64,000 nucleotides of DNA from an uncultured Clostridia bacterium (lineage in GTDB: Bacteria > Bacillota > Clostridia > Christensenellales > Pumilibacteraceae): NCBI GenBank assembly GCA_947089425.1, contig CAMUKG010000002.1, positions 62,001-126,000 on the forward strand, given 5' to 3'. Positions 43,830 to 52,467 of the stretch are shown in pieces; the first letter of the stretch is position 1, and the number at the start of each line of letters is the position of its first letter. The notes under the pieces are model-generated. The model had not been told where the DNA came from. It saw only the letters and a list, made by a program, of their open reading frames with translations, and did no database searches. Position numbers and translations under genes: made by a program.

Positions 43830-43991
43830 ATGCTTAAATTCCAAATAAGCAGTATAAAAGTTTTCTTTTACGAACCGCTTTCCGTTTTGTGCATATTTGC
43901 GATTTTTGCAGTGCTTATGGTGCTTATTTATTTTACGGTAGTACGCAAACTGCGTAAAAAACAAATCGTAGACATTATATATGAAAGATAA
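43830..43991 (+). CDS. 53-residue single-pass membrane peptide, possible gene remnant
   Basis: The ATG at 43830 opens MLKFQISSIKVFFYEPLSVL and a hydrophobic stretch, ending VVRKLRKKQIVDIIYER. The pattern of one membrane segment and a basic tail could be a real small protein or the C-terminal end of a decayed membrane protein. No good ribosome site precedes it. A strong terminator follows directly. Confidence 0.35.
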   Translation: MLKFQISSIKVFFYEPLSVLCIFAIFAVLMVLIYFTVVRKLRKKQIVDIIYER

Positions 43992-43992
43992 T

Positions 43993-44036
43993 AAAAAAAC
44001 AAATACCGTTAAACTTAGTTTTAACGGTATTTGTTT
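43993..44036. terminator. Bidirectional terminator
   Basis: ACAAATACCGTTAAAC/GTTTTAACGGTATTTGT hairpin flanked by A- and T-runs. It serves the rightward gene and the leftward GH106-like gene ending at 44062. Confidence 0.85.
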
Positions 44037-44061
44037 TAGAACTATCGATGCGTTGAGAAAT

Positions 44062-46914
44062 TCAGTTTTTCACCAGCGAATAGGTGGGGCGCAGCAGCGG
44101 GCTTTCGCCGTTTTTCCAACTGCCCGAAAGGTTGAAGTGTTCGGGACCTACCGGTTCGGGGTCGTCTACGGGGGCGAAGTGGTGAGGTCCCATAAGGTTG
44201 CGGAGCGAGGTTGCAACTGTTATGCGCACAGTGTTCTTGCCCTCGCGAATCATGTCGGAAACGTCGGTTGCAGTATCGAACAGCAGCGTTTTGGTTTTGC
44301 CGTTTATTTCGATTTCGGCGGTTTGCCACCTGCCTCCGAGTTCGAGCACAGCCTCTTTACCGAATTCGATTTCCTTTTCCAAAGTGAGTTCGCCCGCGAA
44401 AGTCGCATAACCGTCAGATACAAGCGAGGTTAGCGTCGTTTTGGGCTCGTCGATTATAAAGCCGTCGCAAATCATAGTTCTTTCGGTTTGACCGTTTTGC
44501 GGGTTTACGGGATACACGCCGAAGCTTCCCGCAAGATACACGCTTTCGAGCGAGGTGTTATACACCATGCAGTTTCTTAAACTTTCGGTTACGCCCTCGC
44601 CGAACAGCGCGAAATACACATTTTCGTCTTGATAATAGTTAAGCGTTATTACGATTTCGTTTTTGCCTTTTTTTACAAGGTTCGCCACTTCGAACTCGTG
44701 CACCATAGGCTCGTGTTTTAGAGTTCCGCAAGAAAAAACTTCGGCGCCGTTCACTTCTACTTTTTCGGTGTTCATGTCTTCGGCATAGAGCTTTATATCT
44801 TTTGGAACGATGTTGCTTTCAAATTCGTACTTTAAACGCAGTTTTCCTTTATAGCGTTTTTCGAGCAACAGCGCGAATATTTTGATAAGCGACGTGTTTT
44901 CGCCGAAGTCCTCGCCGTCAAGCGCATAGCGCGCGCTGTCGAGCGGCATTGTGTTGGGGCTCGCTTTCACTACCTTGCCGCTTAAAGGAGTTTTTACTAG
45001 AGGTTTTACGGTTTCTTTTTCGGGCTCGTCTGGGCAGGGGAATAAGATAGCGCTTTGTCCTGCGCGCAATGTGCGCGAGAGTGGAAGCGGACGCGAAACT
45101 TCAAGCGTTTGAGTGTTTAGAATGCGCACGCTTTTCGCTTTTCCCGCCGAGAGAGTGAACTTTTGTTCTTTTTGCGAGGGGTTAACCGCAAACACAAAGT
45201 CGCCTTCTTTGCAACGGCGCATAGTGGTGCGAATTACAGAGTTGTCGGCGTGATAAGGTTGAGCCGCTTTTATTTGTTCGAACGTGCAGTTCGATTTTAA
45301 GTTTACGTCGGCTTTTTTGCCTTCCACGAGAGCGGGGGACTTGCCGAGCAACAACAGCTTTCCGCCCGCTTGCACGAATTTTTTAACGAGCGCGAGAGTG
45401 GATGCGGTTATCGAATTCATTGTGGGAATTATTAAATATTCGTAGGCGCATTTTCCGCACACGAATTTGTTTCCTTTTACGCTACCCATAGTGGCGAGCA
45501 ACGTTTCGTCGGCATAGTGGTGTGGAATTTGATTGCTTGCGAGTAGTTCGAGTTCGGAGAAAAACGTTTTGTCTAGTTCTCCCAATCCGCAATTATTTTT
45601 GTCGTCGCGTCTGAAATAGCAATACGCGCTTTTTATGGGATGAAGCAAACAAACGTTCGCAACTTCTTCGCTGTTGCCGATTAGCGCGCCGAGACGAGTG
45701 TAGTTATCGTTGAACTCGCGGAAATGCTTGTTTATCCACGCGTTGAGCGGGGTGTAGTGCTGAGGATAGTCGCGCTTTCTTTGCCCGTATTCGCTCGACG
45801 GCAAAAGGTGGTGGCACACCACGTTTACGCCGCCCAAAAATTGCCAGTCGAGTATTCTTTTGAGTTCGCGGGGCGTCACGTCCCAGCCGCAACAGCCGAA
45901 CGACTCCGTTAAAACGCGGTTTCTTCCCGTTTGCGCCGACACGCTCCCCACTTGCTTGGGGGAAAGTTCGCCGACTTCCGCCGTACCTCTTCCAAGCCAG
46001 TCTATTCCGGGAATGTGCTCGTAGGCGTAGAACGGCATTGTGCCGCCGCAAGCGAGCATTTGATAGGCGAGCGAAGTTTCTTCAACATAGTGCCCCGTGA
46101 GAAGTACGTTGTTCTCTTCGCAAAAGTCGTAAATCTTTTTCGCGAAGTTTTTGAGCATGAGCGCTTGCATACCGTTCCAATATTTATAGCGGAATTCTTC
46201 GTAGCCCTCTTTTTCGGCGAACAAAAGTCCGAGTCCGTCTTTCACGTCTTCGCCGTATGTTTCTTTAAAGTATTCTTCTATAACGGGAGTGTAAGCCGTA
46301 GCCCAACGGAAATATTGCGGTTCGTCGGTGAAAAAGCCTTTCAATTTTTTGGGGAACTCTTTGCCGTAACGCGCTTTGTATTTTCTGTGGGTGATGTCGA
46401 GGAATTTTTCCACGACTTCGGGATTGAGAATGTCGGCGGTGGACACCGAAATCTTTTGGTAAACGTTCAAATATCTTGCGCCGTTTTCGGGCGCGTTCGC
46501 GCGTTCGAGTTTCGCGCCGTTTATTTTGTAGCTTACGAACGCGTCGGGGTTAAAGTCGCCGGTGTCGAAATAGAGCGAGCGGTCGCGGTTGTTTTCGTCT
46601 TCGAGCAGTTTGCCGCCCGCAAATCCGCTCGGCCAACCGTTTTCGTCATACATATATGCGTCCATACCGAGCTCCGCCGCCTTTTCGCAACAGGCGTCGC
46701 AACAGCTCATCCATTCTTCTCCGAGATACTCGGTGATAAGACCTCCGCGCGCGTGCATGAAAAAACCGCCTATTCCGCACGAGTGCATCCATTCTATTTG
46801 CTCCGTTAGGCGCTTTTCGTCGAGGCGGTCGTTCCAACTCCAAAACGGCAACGGGCGAAATGGGCGAAGCGTTTCGGGGGAGGAGAGTTTTTCCACAATT
46901 TTTTCGATACTCAT
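44062..46914 (-). CDS. GH106-like alpha-L-rhamnosidase family protein
   Basis: The ATG at 46914 follows AAGGAAC and gives 950 residues. The N-terminus PFRPLPFWSWNDRLDEKRL and IGGFFMHARGGLITEYLGEEWM are typical of the GH106-related glycosidase family. A long catalytic region contains FFTDEPQYFRW and LTGHYVEET with acidic residues suited to catalysis. C-terminal beta-sandwich domains (from about residue 700) end near WQTAEIEINGKTK. No signal peptide is visible, so the enzyme may act in the cytoplasm or be released otherwise. It agrees with the GH78-like gene and rhaB remnant at 24.8-27 kb in pointing to rhamnose-containing glycans. Confidence 0.85.
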   Translation of the reverse strand: MSIEKIVEKLSSPETLRPFRPLPFWSWNDRLDEKRLTEQIEWMHSCGIGGFFMHARGGLITEYLGEEWMSCCDACCEKAAELGMDAYMYDENGWPSGFAGGKLLEDENNRDRSLYFDTGDFNPDAFVSYKINGAKLERANAPENGARYLNVYQKISVSTADILNPEVVEKFLDITHRKYKARYGKEFPKKLKGFFTDEPQYFRWATAYTPVIEEYFKETYGEDVKDGLGLLFAEKEGYEEFRYKYWNGMQALMLKNFAKKIYDFCEENNVLLTGHYVEETSLAYQMLACGGTMPFYAYEHIPGIDWLGRGTAEVGELSPKQVGSVSAQTGRNRVLTESFGCCGWDVTPRELKRILDWQFLGGVNVVCHHLLPSSEYGQRKRDYPQHYTPLNAWINKHFREFNDNYTRLGALIGNSEEVANVCLLHPIKSAYCYFRRDDKNNCGLGELDKTFFSELELLASNQIPHHYADETLLATMGSVKGNKFVCGKCAYEYLIIPTMNSITASTLALVKKFVQAGGKLLLLGKSPALVEGKKADVNLKSNCTFEQIKAAQPYHADNSVIRTTMRRCKEGDFVFAVNPSQKEQKFTLSAGKAKSVRILNTQTLEVSRPLPLSRTLRAGQSAILFPCPDEPEKETVKPLVKTPLSGKVVKASPNTMPLDSARYALDGEDFGENTSLIKIFALLLEKRYKGKLRLKYEFESNIVPKDIKLYAEDMNTEKVEVNGAEVFSCGTLKHEPMVHEFEVANLVKKGKNEIVITLNYYQDENVYFALFGEGVTESLRNCMVYNTSLESVYLAGSFGVYPVNPQNGQTERTMICDGFIIDEPKTTLTSLVSDGYATFAGELTLEKEIEFGKEAVLELGGRWQTAEIEINGKTKTLLFDTATDVSDMIREGKNTVRITVATSLRNLMGPHHFAPVDDPEPVGPEHFNLSGSWKNGESPLLRPTYSLVKN

Positions 46915-47339
46915 ATAGTTTAAAAGTTCCTTTTTTATTTTCGTTAAGTTCATTTTAGCATGAGTGAAGCATTTTAAGCAAGCATGAGAAGCAGTTTTCT
47001 TAAAATAGTTCAACAATTTCCCAAAAAAGGTAAATCGTGTAGTCCGATTTCCCTTTTTCCTTGAAAATATCGGAAAACGCACACAAAAACATATTAAAAT
47101 CCTACGAAAAGTCAAGTAGTTTTAGCGAAAAAAGAGAAAAAATGTAAAAAAATAAACGAAAGTGGTGAGGATTAAAACCACAGGTAATTGATGTTTTTTG
47201 TTTTCCTTGCAAGGAAAACAAAAAAGGCGACTTTTGCGGGGTAGAAAGAATGACAAAAAGCCGCCTTGCGGCGGTTAAAATTGTTGCATAATCACGACGA
47301 GAAAACTTTTACAAATAAAGATATTTGCGAAAATGTAGC
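46915..47339. promoter_or_regulatory. GH106 gene promoter region and perfect palindrome
   Basis: On the minus strand TTGACT (47110-47115) and TATGTT (47088-47093, 16 bp) is a plausible promoter for the rhamnosidase gene. A perfect 32-bp palindrome centred at 47209/47210 (arms 47194-47209 and 47210-47225) has T- and A-runs at its ends, so it can serve as a terminator in both directions. It may also mark the IS30 insertion edge. No other gene is seen in the 425 bases. Confidence 0.55.
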
Positions 47340-48395
47340 TTAGCCTAATGCGGCGAGCTGTTCAGCGAACTTCTCGGCGGGAGTGGCGTAGCCGAAAATA
47401 GCGCGCGGATAATCGTTGAGCCAACTTTCAACAAATTTTACTTTGTTTTTCGATTGTTTGGAAAAATCGGTGCCTTTTGGGAACCAACGCCGAATATCGC
47501 GGTTGATTCGCTCGTTACTTCCACGTTCGCAAGAAGTGTAAGGGTGACAATAATACACCGAAGTGCGTTGACCCGAAAATACGGATTTCTCCATGCCTAC
47601 ATAGTCGGAAAACTCGGTGCCGTTGTCTACCGTAATGCTCTTGAATATTTTACGGAATTTTATTTTTCCGTAACGACGTTCGAGAGTATCTAAACAAGAT
47701 ACAACACTTTGCGTTTTCTTATTCGGCATACGGAAAACCTTTTCGTACCGGGTATGACGTTCGGTGAGAACCAATAAAACGTTTTTTGTTCGTTGTTTGC
47801 CGACAACGCAATCCATTTCCCAATGCCCGAAACTGTTACGCTCCGCTATATCGTCGGGGCGTTTTTCTATGCTTATACCGCGCGGCGGTCGTTTTGCAAC
47901 TGCTTTGCGGTATTTTTTGCGTTTTAAGCCGTAAGGTAAATTTGCCATAGTCAAATTTGCGAATATGCCTATATCTATATAACGGTAGAGAGTTGTTTTG
48001 CTAATGTTTGTGCGAAACAGCTTTTTTCGCTTTATTTCTCCGAGAACGGCACAAGGCGAAAGACGGTCGTACAAAACGCGTCGTTCCATGTAGTTTACAA
48101 ATTCGTAATCGTTACCTATTTTAAGCGGCAACCCTTTGCTTGTTACATTGATACGATATTTGTCTTCCGCTATGTTAGGACTATACCGCATTTCGTAACG
48201 GTCGATAACGTCGCCGTATTCGTCGGTTCGTCGGCATTTGTGTTTGTATTCGCCGCGACGAATTTCACGGTAAACCGTAGCAATATGCACGCCGAGTTTT
48301 TCGGCGATAACTTTTTTATGTAACTTTGCCCGCAAACATGCTTCGAGCATAAGGCGTTGAGTATAAGTCAAGTTTTTTCTTCCTAATTTTCCCAT
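47340..48395 (-). CDS. IS30-family transposase
   Basis: This 351-residue protein has an N-terminal helix-turn-helix of IS30 type (LTYTQRLMLEACLRAKLHKKV, then LGVHIATVYREIRRG). Its DDE catalytic domain has HWEMDCVVG, SITVDNGTEFSDY and CERGSNERINRDIRRWFPKGTDF with the expected acidic residues. It is intact in length. I could not define the terminal inverted repeats. It lies between the rhamnosidase gene and the second phage-like element and may mark a rearrangement point. Confidence 0.93.
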   Translation of the reverse strand: MGKLGRKNLTYTQRLMLEACLRAKLHKKVIAEKLGVHIATVYREIRRGEYKHKCRRTDEYGDVIDRYEMRYSPNIAEDKYRINVTSKGLPLKIGNDYEFVNYMERRVLYDRLSPCAVLGEIKRKKLFRTNISKTTLYRYIDIGIFANLTMANLPYGLKRKKYRKAVAKRPPRGISIEKRPDDIAERNSFGHWEMDCVVGKQRTKNVLLVLTERHTRYEKVFRMPNKKTQSVVSCLDTLERRYGKIKFRKIFKSITVDNGTEFSDYVGMEKSVFSGQRTSVYYCHPYTSCERGSNERINRDIRRWFPKGTDFSKQSKNKVKFVESWLNDYPRAIFGYATPAEKFAEQLAALG

Positions 48396-48444
48396 TTCCG
48401 TTTACCGTCATTTTTCCGTAGTTTAAAAGAGCGTAAGCATAACC

Positions 48445-48536
48445 GCGCAACCGTGTCAAGGGTCGCAAAAATTTTTCGGCATAATGCAGTGGCTTATACG
48501 AAAAATTTTTGCTTTATCCCCTTGACACAGCCGCGC
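48445..48536. repeat. Long inverted repeat
   Basis: Outer arms CCGTGTCAAGGG (48451-48462) and CCCCTTGACACAG (48518-48530) and inner arms CGCAAAAATTTTTCG (48464-48478) and CGAAAAATTTTTGC (48499-48512) surround a 20-base centre. The whole 90 bases can extrude as a cruciform or fold as one ssDNA hairpin. It stands at the left border of the second element and could be an origin, packaging or recombination site. Confidence 0.75.
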
Positions 48537-48647
48537 GTGTCATGCTTGTTTATGGGTTAAGAAGTGAAAGGCGCACCATTCACTTCGCTCATTATGGGGA
48601 AGCGGTTGAGGAACGGGAAGCCCGTAGCTATTGTCGGAAAAGGAGCC

Positions 48648-48720
48648 GAAGAAAAAGAAAGGGGCGCGGCGTTCCGCTAAACCGCTTGGAACTTCCGCGC
48701 CCGTGTCTTTCTTTTTCTTC
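48648..48720. terminator. Long hairpin after the HTH gene
   Basis: GAAGAAAAAGAAAGGGGCGCGG (48648-48669) pairs with the segment ending 48720, giving an approximately 20-bp stem with a nested GTTCC/GGAAC. It terminates the leftward regulator gene and perhaps also transcription from the left. Confidence 0.7.
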
Positions 48721-48724
48721 TTCG

Positions 48725-48934
48725 TCACAGCTTGTCGCCGTTCGGCAGTACAATGTTGATTTCGAGAGTACAGCCGAGAGCCTCGACAAGCCTTTGATAC
48801 TCGGATAGCTTGTAATCATTATGCGACATTTTTTTAGAAAGATTTTGTTGCGATTGTTCCGTGAGCTTTGCAAGCTGTAATTGATTAGAATTTAGCTTTA
48901 TCATAGCAATTTTGAGTTTTTCGGTTAAGTTCAT
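48725..48934 (-). CDS. Small XRE-type regulator of the second element
   Basis: This 69-residue protein has LKIAMIKLNSNQLQLAKLTE then QSQQNLSKKMSHNDYKLSEY, the helix-turn-helix core of Cro-type regulators, and little else. It is divergent from the early operon at 49129, with three similar operator-like sequences between. It probably controls copy number or lysogeny of the element. Its own promoter is at 48955-48983. Confidence 0.8.
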   Translation of the reverse strand: MNLTEKLKIAMIKLNSNQLQLAKLTEQSQQNLSKKMSHNDYKLSEYQRLVEALGCTLEINIVLPNGDKL

Positions 48935-48954
48935 AATTTACACCTCATAGCAAG

Positions 48955-49073
48955 ATTATACAGCATAAAAAACAATAAGTCAACTGTTTAGAAAAGTTTA
49001 ACAACAAAAAAGTTAAAAATTTTACGAAAATGACAACAAAACGGTTGACAATACAACAAAAAAGTTGTATAAT
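48955..49073. promoter_or_regulatory. Divergent promoters with three operators
   Basis: Leftward: TTGACT (48978-48983) and TATAAT (48955-48960) with 17 bp. Rightward: TTGACA (49045-49050) and TATAAT (49068-49073) with 17 bp. Operator-like repeats of type ACAACAAAAAAGTTGT occur near 48999-49016, 49031-49048 and 49052-49069; the last two overlap the rightward promoter. The likely ligand is the small XRE regulator. Confidence 0.8.
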
Positions 49074-49128
49074 TGTAGTATAAGATAAACAAAGGGCGGC
49101 ACCCATAACAGCCAAAGGAGAAAAGAGA

Positions 49129-49386
49129 ATGAAAGCATATGAAATGATTATAGAAGACCGCGAACACGTTTTTAAATGTGTACGCCCCGCCGAGAACGTC
49201 AAGCAGTTAAAAACGATATACAGCGGGAACGGCGAATTTGTCCGCATTAAAGACGTAACTGAGCAATACCCGATTGACGTTGACATTATCCGTAATGTAC
49301 TACAAGGAAGACGGGCGGGAACATTTGGGGAAGTTGAAACGGATATAATATGCGCACTTATACAAAGATTGTACGAGAACGCATAA
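49129..49386 (+). CDS. Small early protein, 85 aa
   Basis: The ATG follows AAAGGAGAAAAG. The protein (MKAYEMIIEDREHVFKCVRP) has an alpha/beta pattern with a possible helix-turn-helix near residues 43-75 (QYPIDVDIIRNVLQGRRAGTFGEVE). It is the first gene of the rightward operon. Function unknown. Confidence 0.65.
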   Translation: MKAYEMIIEDREHVFKCVRPAENVKQLKTIYSGNGEFVRIKDVTEQYPIDVDIIRNVLQGRRAGTFGEVETDIICALIQRLYENA

Positions 49387-49417
49387 ATAAAAAAAACAGT
49401 CAAAGGAGCAAAGGACA

Positions 49418-49612
49418 ATGTTAAAAGTATTTGACGAAAAGACGGGAAAAGAAATCAAAAAAGGCGACGAGATAACGGATTTTCGCGGCGAAAAACACTT
49501 TTTTAAAAGAGCAGATAGAGCACGGACGGAAAACAAAAGCGGAAAAATTTGCACAGCCGATAACCGCGAATATTACGACAAAGTTTTCGGACTTATCGTG
49601 AAAGACGAATAA
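49418..49612 (+). CDS. Small basic early protein, 64 aa
   Basis: MLKVFDEKTGKEIKKGDEIT begins a short beta-rich protein. The ribosome site AAAGGAGCAAAGG is good. Similar short proteins with this beginning are common in clostridial mobile elements. No function is assigned. Confidence 0.6.
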   Translation: MLKVFDEKTGKEIKKGDEITDFRGEKHFFKRADRARTENKSGKICTADNREYYDKVFGLIVKDE

Positions 49613-49664
49613 AACCAACAGCCGACCGCAGGCGGCGAAAGTCCTGCGGAAAGGGGTTAGAAGC

Positions 49665-50144
49665 ATGAAATATTTTACAAACGTTAAAACGGTGGACGAA
49701 CTGAAACGGCAATATAAAACGCTTGCATTCAAGCACCACCCCGACAGGGGCGGCAAACTCGAAGACATGCAAGCAATCAATGCCGAGTATGACGCGCTAT
49801 TCGCAAGCGTGAAAAACGTGCATGAAACCGCAGACGGAAAGACATACACCAAAGAGCAAACCGCCGACGTTCCCGACAACTTCCGCGCGATTATAGACGC
49901 AATAATATCTTTTGATTGCACGATAGAGCTTTGCGGGTCGTGGTTATGGGTATTCAATGCGTATAATTACCGCGCCGAACTTAAAGCGCTCGGGTTCTTT
50001 TGGTGCAGTAGCAAAAAAGCGTGGGCGTGGACGGACAAACCGAGCGACAACAAACACCGTCTTTCGCTTGAAGAAATTCGGCGTTTGCACGGTTCGGAGA
50101 TAATAAAAGAAGAGGAGAAAAGACGGTTGCAGGCGGCTATATAG
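49665..50144 (+). CDS. DnaJ-domain (J-domain) protein of the mobile element
   Basis: This 159-residue protein starts with a short J domain (residues 1-60) including ELKRQYKTLAFKHHPDRGG, with the HPD motif that stimulates the DnaK ATPase. The C-terminal part (FDCTIELCGSWLWVFN then LKALGFFWCSSKKAWAW) is a conserved domain I have seen in phage and plasmid J-proteins but cannot name. Element-borne J proteins may recruit host DnaK to replication or virion proteins. It lies in the early operon behind two small genes. Confidence 0.85.
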   Translation: MKYFTNVKTVDELKRQYKTLAFKHHPDRGGKLEDMQAINAEYDALFASVKNVHETADGKTYTKEQTADVPDNFRAIIDAIISFDCTIELCGSWLWVFNAYNYRAELKALGFFWCSSKKAWAWTDKPSDNKHRLSLEEIRRLHGSEIIKEEEKRRLQAAI

Positions 50145-50170
50145 CCGCCCAACCGAAAGGAGCGAAACCC

Positions 50171-50653
50171 ATGACCGACAGCTTAAAAGAAAGATTCAAA
50201 TATTACGGGCACGACGAATACTAGACGCCCGAAAAATATTTTGTCGGGGGAATATATCACCCCGATAAAATAGACACACTCGACCGAATAACCGAATACG
50301 ACAAAAAAGCGCAAGAACTGATACGGAACGCGCGACAGCTTATAGAAGACCTCGAAAGCTATCGTAAAGACTTATTCGAGTGTTACACGAATATGCGAGA
50401 AGCTCAAAGCGTGTACGACATACACATACAACTTTTGCGGCACAATGACTACTACGCGAAAAAAATATATTTTACCGTGTGCGTGTTTAAAGGTTATCGC
50501 GCTCGGGGCGCTTATCGTGTCGGAAACATACCGTTCGAAAAGATAATAAACGAGCGATACGAGGGAAGAGAGCGGCACAAAGCAATAGCGCGATATAAGG
50601 AATTGCAACGAGAGTACCCGCAAGCTATAGCGAAAAATGATATTATTAAATAA
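50171..50653 (+). pseudogene. Early-operon protein with an in-frame amber codon
   Basis: The ATG at 50171 follows AAAGGAGCGAAACCC. The frame reads MTDSLKERFKYYGHDEY, then TAG (50222-50224), and continues in the same frame for 142 codons (TPEKYFVGGIYHPDKIDTL) to the stop at 50653. The later part is helical and charged. A CAG-to-TAG transition, a sequencing error or genuine readthrough would explain it. Without readthrough, initiation at 50393 gives 86 residues. No family recognised. Confidence 0.6.
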
Positions 50654-50664
50654 AAGGAGATAAA

Positions 50665-50880
50665 ATGAAAATGATGGATAAAGAAAAGCAATGCGTAGAT
50701 TGTAGTTTTGGGCGGTTTAATGAGGATGCAGATTTTGGTTGGTGTGAACTACATAGAATGAACGTGTATAATGATTTTTGTTGCGGGTATCATAGAGCGC
50801 AAGATTTTGACGAATGGCTGGAACGGCACCCGAATGCGGTAATACAAAGTCATTCATACGATAATGACGCAAAAAGATAA
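50665..50880 (+). CDS. Cys-rich small protein, 71 aa
   Basis: The ATG follows AAAGGAGATAAA. The protein has CVDCSFGRF, then FGWCELHRMN and FCCGYHRA, a spaced Cys/His pattern for a metal site, and an acidic end. It is the last gene of the early operon before the terminator at 50879-50901. Function unknown. Confidence 0.7.
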   Translation: MKMMDKEKQCVDCSFGRFNEDADFGWCELHRMNVYNDFCCGYHRAQDFDEWLERHPNAVIQSHSYDNDAKR

Positions 50881-50901
50881 GGACGGGTGACCGTCCTTTT
50901 T
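50879..50901 (+). terminator. Terminator of the early operon
   Basis: AAGGACGG/CCGTCCTTTTT with a 4-base loop. The following 175 bases (to 51076) are GC-rich and show no gene. Confidence 0.85.
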
Positions 50902-51076
50902 GCATTGCCCGAAGCCCTAAGCCAAGCCCGAAAGAGAGGCGCACGGCGTTTTCGTTCGCTTTGGCGCCGACATGGCGGGCGGCAGTCGCTCACACCGGTT
51001 GTGCGCCGTTCCCTACTCGCGGAGAACCCGCTCGACCCTTTCCGCAAACCCCTAAGCCATTTGCGGTTAAAATCGT

Positions 51077-51106
51077 TTTACATATTATGGAAAAGTGTGT
51101 TATACT
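51077..51106 (+). promoter_or_regulatory. Promoter of the nuclease-like gene
   Basis: TTTACA (51077-51082) and TATACT (51101-51106) with 18 bp, 35 bases before the ATG at 51141. Confidence 0.65.
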
Positions 51107-51140
51107 GTATTCAAATTCATACAAAAGGGGTACTGTTACT

Positions 51141-52126
51141 ATGGGAAAAAACTGTGCAATTTGCGGGAAGCCCGGATACAAATTCTATCCGTTATGTTAT
51201 GAACATTTGCAAATGTCAAAAAGCGGCGAAGTTGCAAAATGCGAAGATTGCGGAACATGGCATTATGCGGATAAGCCCTGCACAAACTGCGGGGGGGGGA
51301 CGCTTTAATAAATAAAAGCAAAGCCGACGATAATTTAGACTTTGCAGATATGGTTACACTACCCAAACATGTGGTATGGATAGAAAGCGAAAAATGCCTC
51401 GTATGCGGGAAAGATTCTAATGGAAAACCACAATGCCGCGATTGCTATTATGAAACGCAAAATCACATGGATTCCTTAGACAAAAATGGAACAATTCGCA
51501 AATACAGAGATTATTATTATAACTTGAAAGAAAGAATATTTATAATAAAAGGTTTAGAAGAAGCACGCAAACAATGTAATAAACTAATAGCGATAGCGAA
51601 AGTAAATCAAAACATAAATGACGATACTTCGCTTATGGATAGAGTTTATCGAGATATAGAAAGCCTATTAAATAGCAAACAACCCATAGTTGAAAATGAA
51701 AAGTTTGCAGAAGAAAGACAGGAAAAAGACGAGATTAAAAGTCGAATAAACACGGCACAAGACGGACACAACGTTGATTCGGACATGGAAGTGAGAATAG
51801 ACGACACCCTATATAAAGCGTTTATTTTGCATTGCTATGGGAAAAGCATTGACGAGATTACAGAAAAACGCAAAAAATGTGATTGGTTTATACCCATTTG
51901 TAATGGTAAAGGCATTTACATAGAATATTGGGGAATGGATACACCCGACTACCTAAAAGATAGAAAAGAGAAAGAAGAACTTTATAAAAAGCACAATATT
52001 CCTTATATAGGAATCGAAAAAGATGACCCTAAACGCGATACACAAACATTTGAATCAAATCTTTTACGAGAATTAAAAATTTTAGCGGAACAAAAATACG
52101 GTTTTATGCCGGAATGGAAAAAATAA
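51141..52126 (+). pseudogene. Zinc-ribbon / PD-(D/E)XK nuclease-like protein with a poly-G frameshift
   Basis: The ATG at 51141 opens MGKNCAICGKPGYKFYPLCY and a zinc-ribbon region ending CTNCGGG. A run of nine G (51291-51299) throws the frame out and it stops at 51308. One more G (or two fewer) would continue into ALINKSKADDNLDFADMVTL and the long downstream part, which from 51350 is open to 52126. That part has another CxxC pair (CLVCGKDS), a charged helical region, and then CDWFIPICNGKGIYIEYWG, a likely PD-(D/E)XK nuclease core. Full length would be about 328 residues. A terminator (GGACGG/CCGTCC with flanking A/T runs) follows at 52131-52156. Confidence 0.65.
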
Positions 52127-52161
52127 CAAAAAAAGGACGGAGCCACCGTCCTTTTTTAATG

Positions 52162-52415
52162 TTATTTTTTACTTTTCTTTTTCTGTTTAGCTTTCCAACA
52201 CTTTGCACTATCTTTTCTTGCGTCTAATAGCCCGAGCGATAAGCTCGCTCCGTAGCATTTAACGGAATGGGGTCGCCGTACGAGTCTGTTTTATATGTAT
52301 CATAGTTAGTACGCTTGTAACCCTCTTTTAATTCGATTGCGGCTTTACGACCTTTTTCCGCCGGGTTTAACAGAACCCTCTTTTTACCCGTACGGGTAGT
52401 TACAGTAGTTGCCAT
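52162..52415 (-). pseudogene. Small basic protein of the AYR...DSAKC family, frameshifted
   Basis: The ATG at 52415 opens MATTVTTRTGKKRVLLNPAE. After AYRSGY the frame meets TAG at 52224-52226. In the next frame the sequence reads LDARKDSAKCWKAKQKK to the stop at 52162, exactly matching the end of the relative at 5142-5486 (LDQARDSAKCFNAK). One missing T at the TATTAGA site explains the break. Restored length would be about 83 residues. In both elements this protein is encoded with the structural genes, and here it is the last leftward gene. Confidence 0.7.
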
Positions 52416-52467
52416 AATTTTACACCTCACATATTTTATTTTTTATATACTCTCGGTGGCGAGTCGA

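Noticed and set aside
47226..48460. Defined terminal inverted repeats of the IS30 element
   Set aside because: No convincing matching ends could be found on both sides by eye, so only the transposase gene is annotated.
48470..48510. XerCD dif-like site in the centre of the long inverted repeat
   Set aside because: GGCATAA and TTATACG arms are present but the spacer is nine bases, not six, and flanking bases do not match the consensus.
50171..50653. Genome-wide amber recoding
   Set aside because: Other genes in the same element end normally and only this one frame has an internal TAG.
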